Shown: positions 35,005 to 44,937, counted from the first letter of the stretch. The stretch: 64,000 nucleotides of DNA from DASULK01 sp036278255 (GCA_036278255.1 DASULK010000034.1:33728-97727); one strand, 5' to 3'. Notes: generated by a model not told the origin, from the sequence alone. A program made the numbers and translations.

Positions 35005-35173
35005 GTTGACCCCTCACGTCCCAGACTGTGCGGTTCGACGCGGTCCCACCTATGAGACCGCCTCCGACGATCATGCGCTAGATATCAACTCTTCGCCAAC
35101 CGACACGCACAAATATGTCCGCTAACCGATAGCCCAACATCATGCCGTGCCACTTCTCCACCGGGCGACTAAA

Positions 35174-36778
35174 CTAAGCCAGTTCGACCAATTCCAGCAG
35201 ATCGTCACTCCAGGCGTCTTCGTCGCCGTCGGGCAGCAGAATCGCCCGGTCGGGTTTGAGCGCCATCACCGCCCCAGGGTCGTGGGTGACCAACACAATC
35301 GCGCCGGGATAGCGGGCAATCGCATCCAGCACCTGCTCCCGGCTAACCGGGTCAAGGTTGTTGGTCGGCTCGTCGAGCAACAGCACATTGGCACCGGAAC
35401 AGACCAGTGTGGCCAGCGCCAGTCGGGTCTTCTCACCGCCGGATAGGACCCCGGCGGGCTTATCGACGTCGTCGCCGGAGAAGAGGAAAGCTCCCAAAAT
35501 CCTGCGCAGGTCGGCGTCGGACTGATCGAAGGCGGCGCTGCGCATGTGGTCGAGAACGGTGCGCTCGACATCGAGGGTCTCGTGCTCCTGCGCGTAGTAA
35601 CCCAACCGTAGGCCGTGGCCCGGCTGCACCTGGCCGCTGTCTGGTGGCAGCAGTCCGCCGAGGATCCGCAGCAGCGTGGTCTTGCCGGCGCCGTTGAGGC
35701 CGAGGATCGCCACCCGGGATCCCCGGTCAACGGCCACGTTGACGTCGGTGAAAACCTCCAGGGATCCGTACGACTTGGAGAGCCCCGTGGCGGTGAGGGG
35801 GGTTCGGCCGCAGGGCGCCGGATCAGGGAAGCGCACCTTCGCCACCCGGTCGGCGACCCGTATCTCCTCCAGCCCGGTCAGCAGCCGCTCCGCGCGGCGG
35901 GCCATGTTCTGCGCGGCGACAGCCTTGGTCGCCTTGGCCCGCATCTTGTCGGCCTGGGCCAGCAGCGCACCCGCCTTCTTCTCCGCGTTGGCCCGCTCCC
36001 GGCGGCGGCGCCGCTCGTCGGTCTCCCGCTGCTCCAGGTAGGCCTGCCAGCCGACGTTGTAGACGTCCACCACCGATCGGTTGGCGTCCAGGTACCACAC
36101 CTTGTTGACCACCGCCTCCAGCAGCGCGGTGTCGTGGCTGATGACGATCAGCCCGCCTTTGTGCCCGGCGAGAAAGCCGCGCAGCCAGGTGATCGAGTCG
36201 GCGTCGAGGTGGTTGGTGGGTTCGTCGAGGAGCAGGGTGCCACCGCCGTGCTCGCCGGCATCGCGGAAGAGGATGCGGGCCAGTTCGACCCGGCGCCGCT
36301 GACCGCCGGAGAGGGTGCCGATGCTCTGGGCGAGTACCCGGTCGGGCAGGCCGAGGTTCGCGCAGATTCGGGCCGCTTCGGCCTCCGCCGTGTAGCCGCC
36401 GAGGGCGGCGAACTGGTCTTCCAGTGCACCGTACCGGCGGACCAACCGCTCGTCCGGATCCACGGCGAGCCGGCCCTCCAACTCCTTCATCTCCGCCATC
36501 AGGATGTCGAGGCCGCGGGCGGAGAGCACCCGGTCGCGGGCGCTGACCTCCAGGTCGCCGGTACGCGGATCCTGGGGCAGGTAGCCGACGGTGCCACGTC
36601 GCTCGATCTGCCCGGCGTAGGGCTGCCCCTCGCCGGCGAGCACCTTCATGGTGGTGGTCTTGCCGGCGCCGTTACGGCCGACGAGGCCGATCCGGTCTCC
36701 CGGCTGCACCCGCAGTGTCGTGTCGGACAGCAGGATCCGGGCGCCGGCCCGCAGTTCCAGGCCGGTGGCGGTAATCAT
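35174..36778 (-). CDS. ABC-F family ATPase
   Basis: The 534-residue soluble protein has two ABC domains. The first has Walker A GRNGAGKTT, signature LSGGQRRR and TLLLDEPTNHLD; the second has GLNGAGKTT, LSGGEKTR and VLLLDEPTNNLD. A charged linker (about residues 255-300, RRRRERANAEKKAG) joins them. No membrane segments are present, so it acts on ribosomes as translation factor or antibiotic-protection protein. It lies near acVLRF1 on the same strand, another protein that acts on stalled ribosomes. Confidence 0.92.
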   Translation of the reverse strand: MITATGLELRAGARILLSDTTLRVQPGDRIGLVGRNGAGKTTTMKVLAGEGQPYAGQIERRGTVGYLPQDPRTGDLEVSARDRVLSARGLDILMAEMKELEGRLAVDPDERLVRRYGALEDQFAALGGYTAEAEAARICANLGLPDRVLAQSIGTLSGGQRRRVELARILFRDAGEHGGGTLLLDEPTNHLDADSITWLRGFLAGHKGGLIVISHDTALLEAVVNKVWYLDANRSVVDVYNVGWQAYLEQRETDERRRRRERANAEKKAGALLAQADKMRAKATKAVAAQNMARRAERLLTGLEEIRVADRVAKVRFPDPAPCGRTPLTATGLSKSYGSLEVFTDVNVAVDRGSRVAILGLNGAGKTTLLRILGGLLPPDSGQVQPGHGLRLGYYAQEHETLDVERTVLDHMRSAAFDQSDADLRRILGAFLFSGDDVDKPAGVLSGGEKTRLALATLVCSGANVLLLDEPTNNLDPVSREQVLDAIARYPGAIVLVTHDPGAVMALKPDRAILLPDGDEDAWSDDLLELVELA

Positions 36779-36905
36779 GTCGAAGGACTCGCTCTCGGGG
36801 ATCGAAGGCTGGCTCAGGGCACAACGAAGCGCCGCCGGGTGGTGTTCCCGTCGGCGCGGGGCGGATCAGCCTTCGCAGAGCAGCACCCGACGATTGTATC
36901 CGGGT

Positions 36906-37580
36906 TCAGGCCGCATCATCTCCGGCACCATCGGGCTGCGGGTCGCGGACCAGGATCCGCACCGCACGGGCGGCCGGGATCGCCGCCACCAGCACCGCGT
37001 GCCGGGGCTCAGGCACGTCGAGCAGGCGGTCGGAGCGGAGCGCCACCAGTGGGGCGAGGCGCCGGTCGGCGAGGATCGCCTCGATCGTGCGCCGGTCACC
37101 GCCGCAAACCAGGGAGGTCAGCGTCTCCGCGTACGGGAGGAGCAGTCGGGCGACAAGGTCGACGGCCCGCCCGGCGGCTGCTTTGGTCTGGTTGTCCCGC
37201 CGGCGGGCGAACCGCTGCTGCGACCAGCCGCCGGCGGCGGTGCGCGCCTGCACGTAACGGGTCTCCACCTTGGACTCGATGAGCTGGTCGCCGTCGATCA
37301 CCCCGACCGCGACTGCGCTCTTGCGGGCGAGGAGCAGCCCCAGCCGGCGTGGCGCGGCCGCTGCGGTGATAAACCCGGGCAGGTCACCTTCGGGCGGGGC
37401 CCCCGGCGGGGCGTGCAGTTCGGCGGTCGCCCCGTCGGGGGCGAGCAGCCGCACCCCGTACGGCTGCGGAGTGGTCTGCGGGGCACCGTGCCGGGCGGCG
37501 AAGCCGTCGATCCAGCGGGACAGCCGGGCGGGGTCGACATCCACCCATCGCCCACCTCCTGCCGCCGGTCGCACACTCAC
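36906..37580 (-). CDS. acVLRF1-type peptidyl-tRNA hydrolase / ribosome rescue factor
   Basis: The 224-residue protein contains the Vms1-like release factor core: VETRYVQARTAAGGWSQQRF followed by ARRRDNQTKAAAGRAVDL. This is the Gln-containing loop by which eukaryotic Vms1/ANKZF1 and the actinobacterial family acVLRF1 cleave peptidyl-tRNA on stalled large subunits. The start is probably the GTG at 37580 (VSVRPAAGGG). It lies 128 bases upstream of the ABC-F gene on the same strand. The role in quality control is inferred from the family. Confidence 0.85.
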   Translation of the reverse strand: MSVRPAAGGGRWVDVDPARLSRWIDGFAARHGAPQTTPQPYGVRLLAPDGATAELHAPPGAPPEGDLPGFITAAAAPRRLGLLLARKSAVAVGVIDGDQLIESKVETRYVQARTAAGGWSQQRFARRRDNQTKAAAGRAVDLVARLLLPYAETLTSLVCGGDRRTIEAILADRRLAPLVALRSDRLLDVPEPRHAVLVAAIPAARAVRILVRDPQPDGAGDDAA

Positions 37581-37658
37581 GCACCCGACCCTACGCGGTC
37601 GACGATGAACAGACGTGGGAGGGCACCGAAGCCAGTGCCCTCCCACCCACCTGTTGTC

Positions 37659-40600
37659 TCAGTGGACGGTGAAGTTCCCGCCCGACAGAGTCACCTCCAT
37701 GGTCTTGGCCCCCGTCCAGTCGGACGAGAAGAGCAGCTCACCGCCCTTCCACAGGGTCAGCCCGATCGAATCCTGCCGGCTCGCCGATCCCCTATCGGTG
37801 ACGGCAACCTGCAGCGTCAGCCCGCTGGCCACGATCGTGCCGGTGGCCGCGTCCACCAGGTCGACCCGGTAGCGCACCTGGGCGATCCCGCCGGCCGAGC
37901 TCACGCCGGCGGCGTCAACGCCCGTGCTGCGGATCTCGTAGCGCCGCCCGTCGGAGTGGAAGGCGACGGTTGCCTGACCGGCACCGCCCTTGCCCTTCGG
38001 GTCGGGCCGGGCGACGAGGTCGAGGGTGACCGTGGAGCGGTGGTCGGCCGGGTAGCTGCCGGCGGAGCGGTCCACCGTCAACCGGCCGTCACCGGTGAGG
38101 AAGCCGCGGTCCGGGGCGGCGACCGTCACCTGGGCGGTCATCGCGCCCGTGTAGTGGCCGCCGACCGTTACCTCGACCGCATGCGTGCCGACCGGCAGGG
38201 GCGCTTCGCAGCTGGCGGACGCCGTCGTCGTCGCGGCGCCCAGCAGCTCCACCACACCCGTGCAGAGCGCCATGCCGCCCCGGGTGAACGTCACCGTCGC
38301 GTTGCGGATGTCGCCCGCGGTGGTGTCCGCGGAGCTGTCCGGCACCGAGCTGTCGAGCAGTGTGGCCCGCAGCAGGACGTTTGCGGTACCGCTGTTGCCA
38401 ATGTTGGTCACCAGAGTGTCTCCGGTATAGGTCGCCTCGGCGTCCTCAGCGGCGACAGTGATGGTGAAGGATGTGCTGCCCGTCAGTCCGGCTTCGTCGG
38501 TAACCGTCACCGTGACGGGGTAGTCACCAGGAGCTGCGGTGGTGGTACCAACGACGGCCCAACCGCGGGTGCCAGGAAACTCATTGCCGCCGGAGGCCGC
38601 CGCCGGTGCCAGCGACAGTCCTGCGGGCAGGCCGGTGGCGGACGCCGACAACGCCGAACCGACAGTGTCGGCGTCGGTCGCGCTGATCGTCACCGTGGGC
38701 GAGAGTGCGTCGCTGTACTGGACGCTGACACCGCCGGCGGCGTCGTTGATGACCTGCGGGGCGGCGTGGATCGTGAAGTCGCTGTCGTTGACATCGAAGA
38801 AGATGTTGCCAACGGCCTCGATCTTGATCCGGGCCCGCTCGGTTGCCACGTTCGGCAGAGTCACCGTCGCGTTGCCGTTGTTCGGCGCGCTCTCGGCCAG
38901 CACGTACGGGAAGCTCTCCCCACCGTCCACGGAGAGCGAGATCTTCATGTGACTGGCGTTCACCGGTGCGGCGGCGGTGCCGGCCACGTCCCAGCTGACC
39001 GTCTGCACCGACCCGCCGTCGAGGACGACCGCGGTGTCCTGCGAGGTGACCAGGAACGGCCCCGCACCCGGGGCCAGCACGACCGGCACCTCGGCGCTGC
39101 CGATCCCACCGCGGCCGTCCCGGGCGGTGAGCTTGAAGTGCATCGTACGGTCCTGGTTGAACCCGACCCAGTCCGCCGTAGGAAGAAACTCGGAGTAGCA
39201 GTCGAGAATCTCCGGCGGCAGGTTGGAGGCGCTGCCGCTGGTCGGCGGTGGTGGCGGCGCCGGACAGGCACCCGTCTTGGCGTTCGTGTTGTTCGCCAGG
39301 ATCTGCGCCATGTCCGGAAAGACCCGGGTCGGGTTGGTGGTGACCGAGTTCTGGCCCGGCGAATGGTATTTCAGCGTGTCCTCAGGACCGACGTCGGCCG
39401 TCTCACCGAACACCCGGAACAGCGGACCGTTGGTCTTGGTGTTGCTGGTCAACGCGGTGCCGGCGGTGCTGCCACCCGAGATACCGCCGCGGTCGTTCTG
39501 CTCCCACAGGTAGGTCACCGTGTCACCGTCGGCGTCCGTCGCGCTGCCGCTGAGGGCGAACGGGGTACGCACCGGGATGGTGACCGTCCCCGGCACGGTG
39601 ACCACCGGGGCGTGGTTGTCGGTCTCCTCCACCAGGAATCCGCCGTTGTCGATGGCGCCACCCTTCGCCGTCTCACCGACGAAACCGGAGGCTCCGTTGA
39701 GGCTGGTCAGTGCGAGCTGACCGACGTTGGTCTGGGCCAGCGCACCGCCGAAGGTGACCTGGAAACCGGTGTCGTTCAGAGTGCCGCTACCGCCGAAGGC
39801 GGCCACCGTCACCGTCGCACCGGACGGCCAACCGGGCATCTGCTCGATGGCGGCCTTGATGCCAGCGGTGGTGTAGTTGATGCCCCGCACGACCGGCGCC
39901 GACTCGTTACCCGCGTAGCTGATGGTGAACGAGTCGCCGTTGGTGTCGAAGTCCCGCAGCGAGACGGTCTGCACCTCGTTAATCGCGGGCCGGCTCGACG
40001 AGACGTAGTTCGTGATCTCGGTGTAGGTGCGCTGCGACCAGTACGGGTCGGTGTGTGGCTGTAGGTTGTCCTGCCGGCAGATCCCCGCGTAGGCCATGAT
40101 GGACGACCCGCTGCCCGGCTCAACCGAGTTGGCCGCGCTGCGGTTACCGCCGGAGCAGTTGTGCTGCGTGCCGTTGAAGGTGTGGTTGCCGGCGAACTGG
40201 TGGCCAATTTCGTGCGCCACATAGTCCACCGCGAAGTAGTCCCCGATCGGTGTCGGCAGCCCGGTGCAGCCCTGCGCCTTGCCGTTGCCGCCAGCCACAC
40301 CGAGGCTGGCGATACCGCCGCCGGCGAGCCCCAGGCCGATGTGTCCGACGTCGTAGTTGCTGGCCCCGACGAGTTGGCCGAGCACGATGCGGTTCCGGCT
40401 CAGCGTGCTGCTGCTGCAGGAGCTGACCTGCGCCGGGGTGAAGCAGGGGGCCGCGCCGCAGGGCCCGTTCGGCTGCGTCGCCAGGGCCGTGGTGTTGAGG
40501 TTGGTCTTCTCGGTGTCGTTGACCAGCATGAACCGGATCCCGGTCTCGGCCTCGTAGATCTGCGTCACCCGGTTGACCAGGGTGACCTTGGCGGCGATGA

Positions 40601-41360
40601 CGTTCTCCGGGCCGAAGTAGTTGGCGTAGGAGGGATCGGTCACGAAGGCGAGCCGGTAGGTGCGCAGCTTGACCAGCGGTCCGGCCACGGCCCCCACCTC
40701 GTCCGCCAACGCCTCCACCATCGACTCGACATCCTCGCGTTCCACGAAGTCCCCGTGGACGTTCTCCAGGTCCCGGGCGTAGTAGCTCGCGTAGATACCC
40801 TCGTCCCGCTGGTAGTACGGGTCGATGTACCAAGCGCCGTTGGCCGAGCGGACCGAGGCATGGAAGCCCAGGGGGGTGAGGTCCGCACGGAGAATGGCGG
40901 TGGGATCGTCGAGCCCCTTGCCCGCATAGGTTTTGATCTCGGGGTGGGCGGCTGCCAAACCGGCCTCCATCACCGGTGAGTCGACCAGTTCGAAACGCTG
41001 GAGGCTGCCGTCGGGGGCGGGTAGCGACACCACCAGCCGCTGCTGGCGCAGCCCCCTCTTCTGCTCCCGCGGCGCCTTGGCAAGCTCACCCTTCAGCCTT
41101 TGACGGTCCAGAGTGAAGGCGGAGAACCGCTTGGCGTGGATGGCGGCTTTGCGGTCGTTCTTGGTCGCCGCTGGGCGACCCTCCACCTTGCGCCATGGGC
41201 CACCGGGTTGAGCCGGCTCCGCGCTGGCGGTACTGGACAGGGCCAGCACGGGTAGTAGCGCCGCCGCCATCGCCGCGACCACCAGGCTTGCGATGCGGCT
41301 CCAGCGCATCCGCCCGCCCCTGACAGGGCGGCGCGGAGGGCTTGCTGAGTGGGTTTCCAA
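37659..41360 (-). CDS. Secreted reprolysin-like zinc metallopeptidase with Ig-like repeats
   Basis: This large exported protein has 1233 residues. The N-terminus is basic (RMRWSR) followed by IASLVVAAMAAALLPVLAL and an Ala-x-Ala-like site (TASA), a Sec signal peptide. The zinc motif HEIGHQFAGNHTF lies near residue 385 and fits HExxHxxGxxH of the metzincin (M12B/reprolysin-like) clan; a pro-region precedes it. Behind it come several beta-sandwich repeats (for example PVVTVPGTVTIPVRTPFAL and DYPVTVTVTDEAGLTGSTSF). The best start is TTG 41360 with GAGGAG six bases away; ATG 41309 is the alternative. It is the longest gene in the window. Confidence 0.9.
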   Translation of the reverse strand: METHSASPPRRPVRGGRMRWSRIASLVVAAMAAALLPVLALSSTASAEPAQPGGPWRKVEGRPAATKNDRKAAIHAKRFSAFTLDRQRLKGELAKAPREQKRGLRQQRLVVSLPAPDGSLQRFELVDSPVMEAGLAAAHPEIKTYAGKGLDDPTAILRADLTPLGFHASVRSANGAWYIDPYYQRDEGIYASYYARDLENVHGDFVEREDVESMVEALADEVGAVAGPLVKLRTYRLAFVTDPSYANYFGPENVIAAKVTLVNRVTQIYEAETGIRFMLVNDTEKTNLNTTALATQPNGPCGAAPCFTPAQVSSCSSSTLSRNRIVLGQLVGASNYDVGHIGLGLAGGGIASLGVAGGNGKAQGCTGLPTPIGDYFAVDYVAHEIGHQFAGNHTFNGTQHNCSGGNRSAANSVEPGSGSSIMAYAGICRQDNLQPHTDPYWSQRTYTEITNYVSSSRPAINEVQTVSLRDFDTNGDSFTISYAGNESAPVVRGINYTTAGIKAAIEQMPGWPSGATVTVAAFGGSGTLNDTGFQVTFGGALAQTNVGQLALTSLNGASGFVGETAKGGAIDNGGFLVEETDNHAPVVTVPGTVTIPVRTPFALSGSATDADGDTVTYLWEQNDRGGISGGSTAGTALTSNTKTNGPLFRVFGETADVGPEDTLKYHSPGQNSVTTNPTRVFPDMAQILANNTNAKTGACPAPPPPPTSGSASNLPPEILDCYSEFLPTADWVGFNQDRTMHFKLTARDGRGGIGSAEVPVVLAPGAGPFLVTSQDTAVVLDGGSVQTVSWDVAGTAAAPVNASHMKISLSVDGGESFPYVLAESAPNNGNATVTLPNVATERARIKIEAVGNIFFDVNDSDFTIHAAPQVINDAAGGVSVQYSDALSPTVTISATDADTVGSALSASATGLPAGLSLAPAAASGGNEFPGTRGWAVVGTTTAAPGDYPVTVTVTDEAGLTGSTSFTITVAAEDAEATYTGDTLVTNIGNSGTANVLLRATLLDSSVPDSSADTTAGDIRNATVTFTRGGMALCTGVVELLGAATTTASASCEAPLPVGTHAVEVTVGGHYTGAMTAQVTVAAPDRGFLTGDGRLTVDRSAGSYPADHRSTVTLDLVARPDPKGKGGAGQATVAFHSDGRRYEIRSTGVDAAGVSSAGGIAQVRYRVDLVDAATGTIVASGLTLQVAVTDRGSASRQDSIGLTLWKGGELLFSSDWTGAKTMEVTLSGGNFTVH

Positions 41361-41613
41361 CTCATCTCCTCGTCAACGGAAATGAGCGGACGCGGTGGCC
41401 CAACTTCTATGGGGGCACCCGACAGTCCGCCGGACGCCCTGACGCTAGAGCTCGCCCCACCCGACGAAAATCATCCGCGCAGTCAAATTTACCTATTGTT
41501 GAGGTTGCAGGCGCCGCCCCGGAGCCAATCAATGTGTACAGAGGTGGCGTGCCCGGAGATAAGAGCAGGGCCGCCGCGACTCAGCGCGACGGCCCGAAGA
41601 AAGCTCGATGAGG

Positions 41614-42003
41614 TCAGACGTTGAAGCCGAGGGCGCGCAGCTGCTCGCGGCCGTCATCGGTGATCTTGTCAGGCCCCCACGGCGGAATCCACACCCAGTT
41701 GATCCGCATGTCCTTGACCAGACCGCCACCGGGGCCGGTGGTCAACGCCTGCCGGGCCTGGTCCTCGATCACGTCGGTCAGCGGGCAGGCCGGCGACGTC
41801 AGCGTCATGTCAACGGTGGCGACGTTGTCGTCATCGACGTGCACTCCGTAAACCAACCCCAGGTCGACCACGTTGATGCCCAGCTCCGGGTCGACGACAT
41901 CCTTCATCGCCTCTTCGAGATCGGCCGCCGATGCCTTGGGGCCGGCGGCAGCGGTCGCCGCAGTTTCGTCAGCGCTCATGTCCTCACTCCGCTCCGTTGT
42001 CAT
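41614..42003 (-). CDS. sufT: DUF59/SufT-like metal-sulfur cluster assembly protein
   Basis: The 129-residue protein has the DUF59 fold: MKDVVDPELGINVVDLGLVY and TLTSPACPLTDVIEDQ, with the reactive Cys. Such proteins assist Fe-S maturation. The first 30 residues are variable. The ATG at 42003 overlaps the sufU stop (ATGA); a second ATG at 41979 is also possible. It is the last gene of the suf operon. Confidence 0.88.
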   Translation of the reverse strand: MTTERSEDMSADETAATAAAGPKASAADLEEAMKDVVDPELGINVVDLGLVYGVHVDDDNVATVDMTLTSPACPLTDVIEDQARQALTTGPGGGLVKDMRINWVWIPPWGPDKITDDGREQLRALGFNV

Positions 42004-42518
42004 GCCTCTTCTCCAGAAAACTCCGCCCCGGTGACCGCAGGCTCCGCCTGCCGGCTGCCGTTGATACCCGTGAACCCGGTGATGTCCACCCCGGCGCGCG
42101 CCGCAGCGTCCTTGAGCGCCATCCAGGGCAGGAGCCCGCACTTGACCCGGGCCGGGAACCGGGCCACCCCGGCGAAGGCGATCCCGTCGCCGAGCAGCTC
42201 CTCGTCCGGGGTCACCGCGCCGCGGCCGGAGAGCAGCTCGACGAAGCCCTGGTAGATCTTCGCCGCCGCACCGGCATCCTGGCCGTTGAGCAACTCGTGC
42301 AGCACACTCGCCGCCGCCTGGCTGATCGAACAGCCGACACCGTCGTACGACACGTCGGTGAAGACGACGCCGTCAACCGCCACCCGCACGGTGATCTCGT
42401 CCCCACAGGTCGGGTTGACATGGTGCGCCTCGCCGCCGTACGGCTCCCGCAGCCCCCGCCCGTGCGGGTGCTTGTAGTGGTCCAGGATGATCTCCTGGTA
42501 CAGGCTCTCCAGTTGCAT
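42000..42518 (-). CDS. sufU: SufU iron-sulfur assembly / sulfur-transfer protein
   Basis: The 172-residue protein begins LESLYQEIILDHYKHPHGRG and has the three SufU cysteines in NPTCGDEI, GVGCSISQA and RVKCGLLPW, with Asp nearby, which bind zinc and accept sulfur from SufS. The insertion between the second and third Cys is typical of SufU. Its start overlaps the sufS stop by one base. Confidence 0.94.
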   Translation of the reverse strand: MQLESLYQEIILDHYKHPHGRGLREPYGGEAHHVNPTCGDEITVRVAVDGVVFTDVSYDGVGCSISQAAASVLHELLNGQDAGAAAKIYQGFVELLSGRGAVTPDEELLGDGIAFAGVARFPARVKCGLLPWMALKDAAARAGVDITGFTGINGSRQAEPAVTGAEFSGEEA

Positions 42519-43822
42519 CAGCCGAAAACCTTCCGCACCTGCTCCAGGCCGCGCACCAGCGCGTCCACCTCGTCGAAGGTGTTGTAGAGGTAGAACGACG
42601 CGCGGGTCATCGCCGGCACACCGAAGCGGACGCAGACCGGGCGGGCACAGTGGTGCCCCACCCGCACCTGCACTCCGTTCGCGTCGAGCACCTGCCCCAC
42701 GTCGTGCGGGTGGATGCCCTCCAGGGCGAAGGAGATCGTCGCGCCCCGACCGACCGGCACGGTCGGTCCGAAAATCCGCAGCCCCGGCACGGTCGCCAAC
42801 GCATCCAGCGCGTACGCGGTCAGTTCCTTCTCATACCACTGGATGGCCGGCATGCCGATCGACGACAGGTAGTCGATCGCCGCGCCCAACCCGACCGCTT
42901 CGGCGATCGGCGGGGTCCCCGCCTCGAAGCGGGTCGGCGGCGGCGCGAAGGTGGCGCCCTGCATCGTCACCGTCTCGATCATCGACCCTCCGCCGAGCAC
43001 CGGCGGCATGGCCGCCAGCAGTTCGCCCCGCCCCCACAGCACGCCGATCCCGGTCGGGCCGCACATCTTGTGCGAGGTGAAGACGATGAAATCGGCGTCG
43101 TAGCCGACCACATCCATCGGCATGTGCGGCACCGACTGCGAGCAGTCGAGCAGCAGCAGCGCCCCGACCTCCCGCACCCGTGCGGTAATCCGTGCGGTGG
43201 CGTTGACCGTGCCGAGGATGTTGGACATGTGCACCAGCGAGACGAGCTTGGTGCGTTCGTTGACCAGCTCATCCAGGTTAGATTCGTCGAGCCGGCCGCC
43301 GTCGGTGACGTTGAACCAGCGCAGGGTCGCTCCGGTCCGCTCGCAGAGCATCTGCCATGGAACGATGTTGGAGTGGTGCTCCATCTCGGAGATGACGACC
43401 TCGTCACCGGGTCCGAGCCGGAAACGGGGATCCCCGCCCGCTCCGACGGAGGCGTTCGAGAAGGCGTACGCCACCAGGTTGATCGCCTCGGTGGAGTTCT
43501 TGGTGAAGACCACCTCATCCACGCTCGGGGCGTTGATGAAGGCCGCCACCTTGGCCCGTGCCGCCTCGTACGCCTCGGTCGCCTCGGTGCCGAGCGTGTG
43601 CACCGAGCGGGAGACGTTGGCGTTCTGCCGCTCATAGTGGGCACGCAGGGCGTCGAGCACCTGCCGGGGTTTGTGTGAGGTGTTGGCGCTGTCGAGGTAG
43701 ACCATCGGGTGCCCGTTGACGTCCCGGTCCAGGATCGGGAAGTCGGCGCGTACCCGGTCGACGTCGAAGCGGGGCACGTCCTCGTACTGCGGCATGCCCT
43801 GCGGGATGGTGATCGTGGTCAT
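42518..43822 (-). CDS. sufS: Cysteine desulfurase SufS
   Basis: The 434-residue PLP enzyme is a group II cysteine desulfurase. The PLP-lysine lies in IVFTSHKMCGPTGIG and the active Cys in VRVGHHCARPVCVRFGV. It takes sulfur from cysteine for Fe-S assembly and hands it to SufU. It lies between sufC and sufU with 18 bases to sufC and a one-base overlap to sufU. Confidence 0.95.
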   Translation of the reverse strand: MTTITIPQGMPQYEDVPRFDVDRVRADFPILDRDVNGHPMVYLDSANTSHKPRQVLDALRAHYERQNANVSRSVHTLGTEATEAYEAARAKVAAFINAPSVDEVVFTKNSTEAINLVAYAFSNASVGAGGDPRFRLGPGDEVVISEMEHHSNIVPWQMLCERTGATLRWFNVTDGGRLDESNLDELVNERTKLVSLVHMSNILGTVNATARITARVREVGALLLLDCSQSVPHMPMDVVGYDADFIVFTSHKMCGPTGIGVLWGRGELLAAMPPVLGGGSMIETVTMQGATFAPPPTRFEAGTPPIAEAVGLGAAIDYLSSIGMPAIQWYEKELTAYALDALATVPGLRIFGPTVPVGRGATISFALEGIHPHDVGQVLDANGVQVRVGHHCARPVCVRFGVPAMTRASFYLYNTFDEVDALVRGLEQVRKVFG

Positions 43823-43840
43823 CTGCGACAGCGCCCTTCC

Positions 43841-44614
43841 TCAGGCCCGTGCCGCGCCGGCGCCGGCGACGTACCGCTCGTAGCCCTCGGCTTCCAGCTT
43901 CTCAGCCAGCTCGGGGCCGCCTTCCTCGACGATCCGGCCGCCGACGAAGACGTGTACGAAGTCCGGCTTGATGTAGCGCAGGATGCGGGTGTAGTGGGTG
44001 ATCAGCAGCAGTCCGGTGTTGCCGGTCTCCCGCACCCGGTTGACGCCGTCACTGACCACGCGCAGCGCGTCGATGTCCAGGCCGGAGTCGGTCTCGTCGA
44101 GGATGGCCACCTTCGGCTTGAGGAGCTCCAGCTGCACGATCTCGTGCCGCTTCTTCTCGCCGCCGGAGAAGCCTTCGTTGACGTTGCGCTGGGCGAAGGC
44201 CGGGTCCATCTGCAGCCGCTCCATCGTCCCGCGCAGCTCGCCGGCCCAGGTGCGCAGCTTCGGCGCCTCACCGTCGATGGCGGTCTTGGCGGTGCGCAGG
44301 AAGTTGGCGACCGACACGCCGGGCACCTCGACCGGGTACTGCATGGCCAGGAAGAGCCCGGCGCGGGCCCGCTCGTCGACGGAGAGGGCCAGCATGTCCT
44401 CACCGTCGAGGGTGACCGAGCCGCCGGTGACCTCGTACCTCGGGTGGCCGGCGACCGCGTAGGCCAGCGTCGACTTGCCCGAGCCGTTGGGACCCATGAT
44501 GGCGTGGGTCTCCCCCGCCTTCACGGTCAGGTTGACGCCGGCGAGGATCGGCTTGAGCTGTCCGTCGGGCAGCTTGACCGACACCTGCAGGTCGCGGATC
44601 TCCAGGGTGCTCAC
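43841..44614 (-). CDS. sufC: Fe-S assembly ATPase SufC
   Basis: The 257-residue ABC-type ATPase has Walker A GPNGSGKST, signature FSGGEKKR and Walker B VAILDETDSGLD. It forms the SufBC2D scaffold complex. It overlaps the Rieske-type ferredoxin gene by four bases. Confidence 0.96.
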   Translation of the reverse strand: MSTLEIRDLQVSVKLPDGQLKPILAGVNLTVKAGETHAIMGPNGSGKSTLAYAVAGHPRYEVTGGSVTLDGEDMLALSVDERARAGLFLAMQYPVEVPGVSVANFLRTAKTAIDGEAPKLRTWAGELRGTMERLQMDPAFAQRNVNEGFSGGEKKRHEIVQLELLKPKVAILDETDSGLDIDALRVVSDGVNRVRETGNTGLLLITHYTRILRYIKPDFVHVFVGGRIVEEGGPELAEKLEAEGYERYVAGAGAARA

Positions 44615-44937
44615 GGGTTAACTCCATTACTCGGCGTCAGGCTGATGTAAATATCGCCGTCGCGGATCTCGATCGGATAGACGGGTACGGGTTCGATGGC
44701 CGGCAGGCCGGTGGGCTTACCGGTGCGCAGGTCGAAGCGGGAGCCGTGCAGCCAGCACTCCAGGGTGCAGCCTTCGACCTCGCCTTCGGAGAGCGGCACC
44801 GCCTGGTGGGAGCACTCGTCGTAGATGGCGTAGTACTTGCCATCCTCGGCGTGCACGATGGCGATCTGAGTGCCGTTGACGTCGGCACTGATCACCGATC
44901 CCTTGGGCAGTTCCGCGGCGGAGCAGATCCTGATCAT
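44611..44937 (-). CDS. Rieske-type [2Fe-2S] ferredoxin of the suf operon
   Basis: The 108-residue protein has the Rieske ligands CSH (in YDECSHQAVPLSEG) and CWLH (in LECWLHGSRFDLRTG). In actinobacterial suf operons such a ferredoxin lies between sufD and sufC and may supply electrons. The ATG overlaps the sufD stop; an in-frame GTG one codon earlier is also possible. Confidence 0.92.
   Translation of the reverse strand: MIRICSAAELPKGSVISADVNGTQIAIVHAEDGKYYAIYDECSHQAVPLSEGEVEGCTLECWLHGSRFDLRTGKPTGLPAIEPVPVYPIEIRDGDIYISLTPSNGVNP

Noticed and set aside
36648..40064. Plus-strand open frame of over 1100 codons opposite the ABC-F, acVLRF1 and metallopeptidase genes
   Set aside because: It is antisense to three well-supported genes and has no recognisable domain. 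Its Arg/Gly/His/Val-rich composition is that of a frame opposite high-GC coding sequence.
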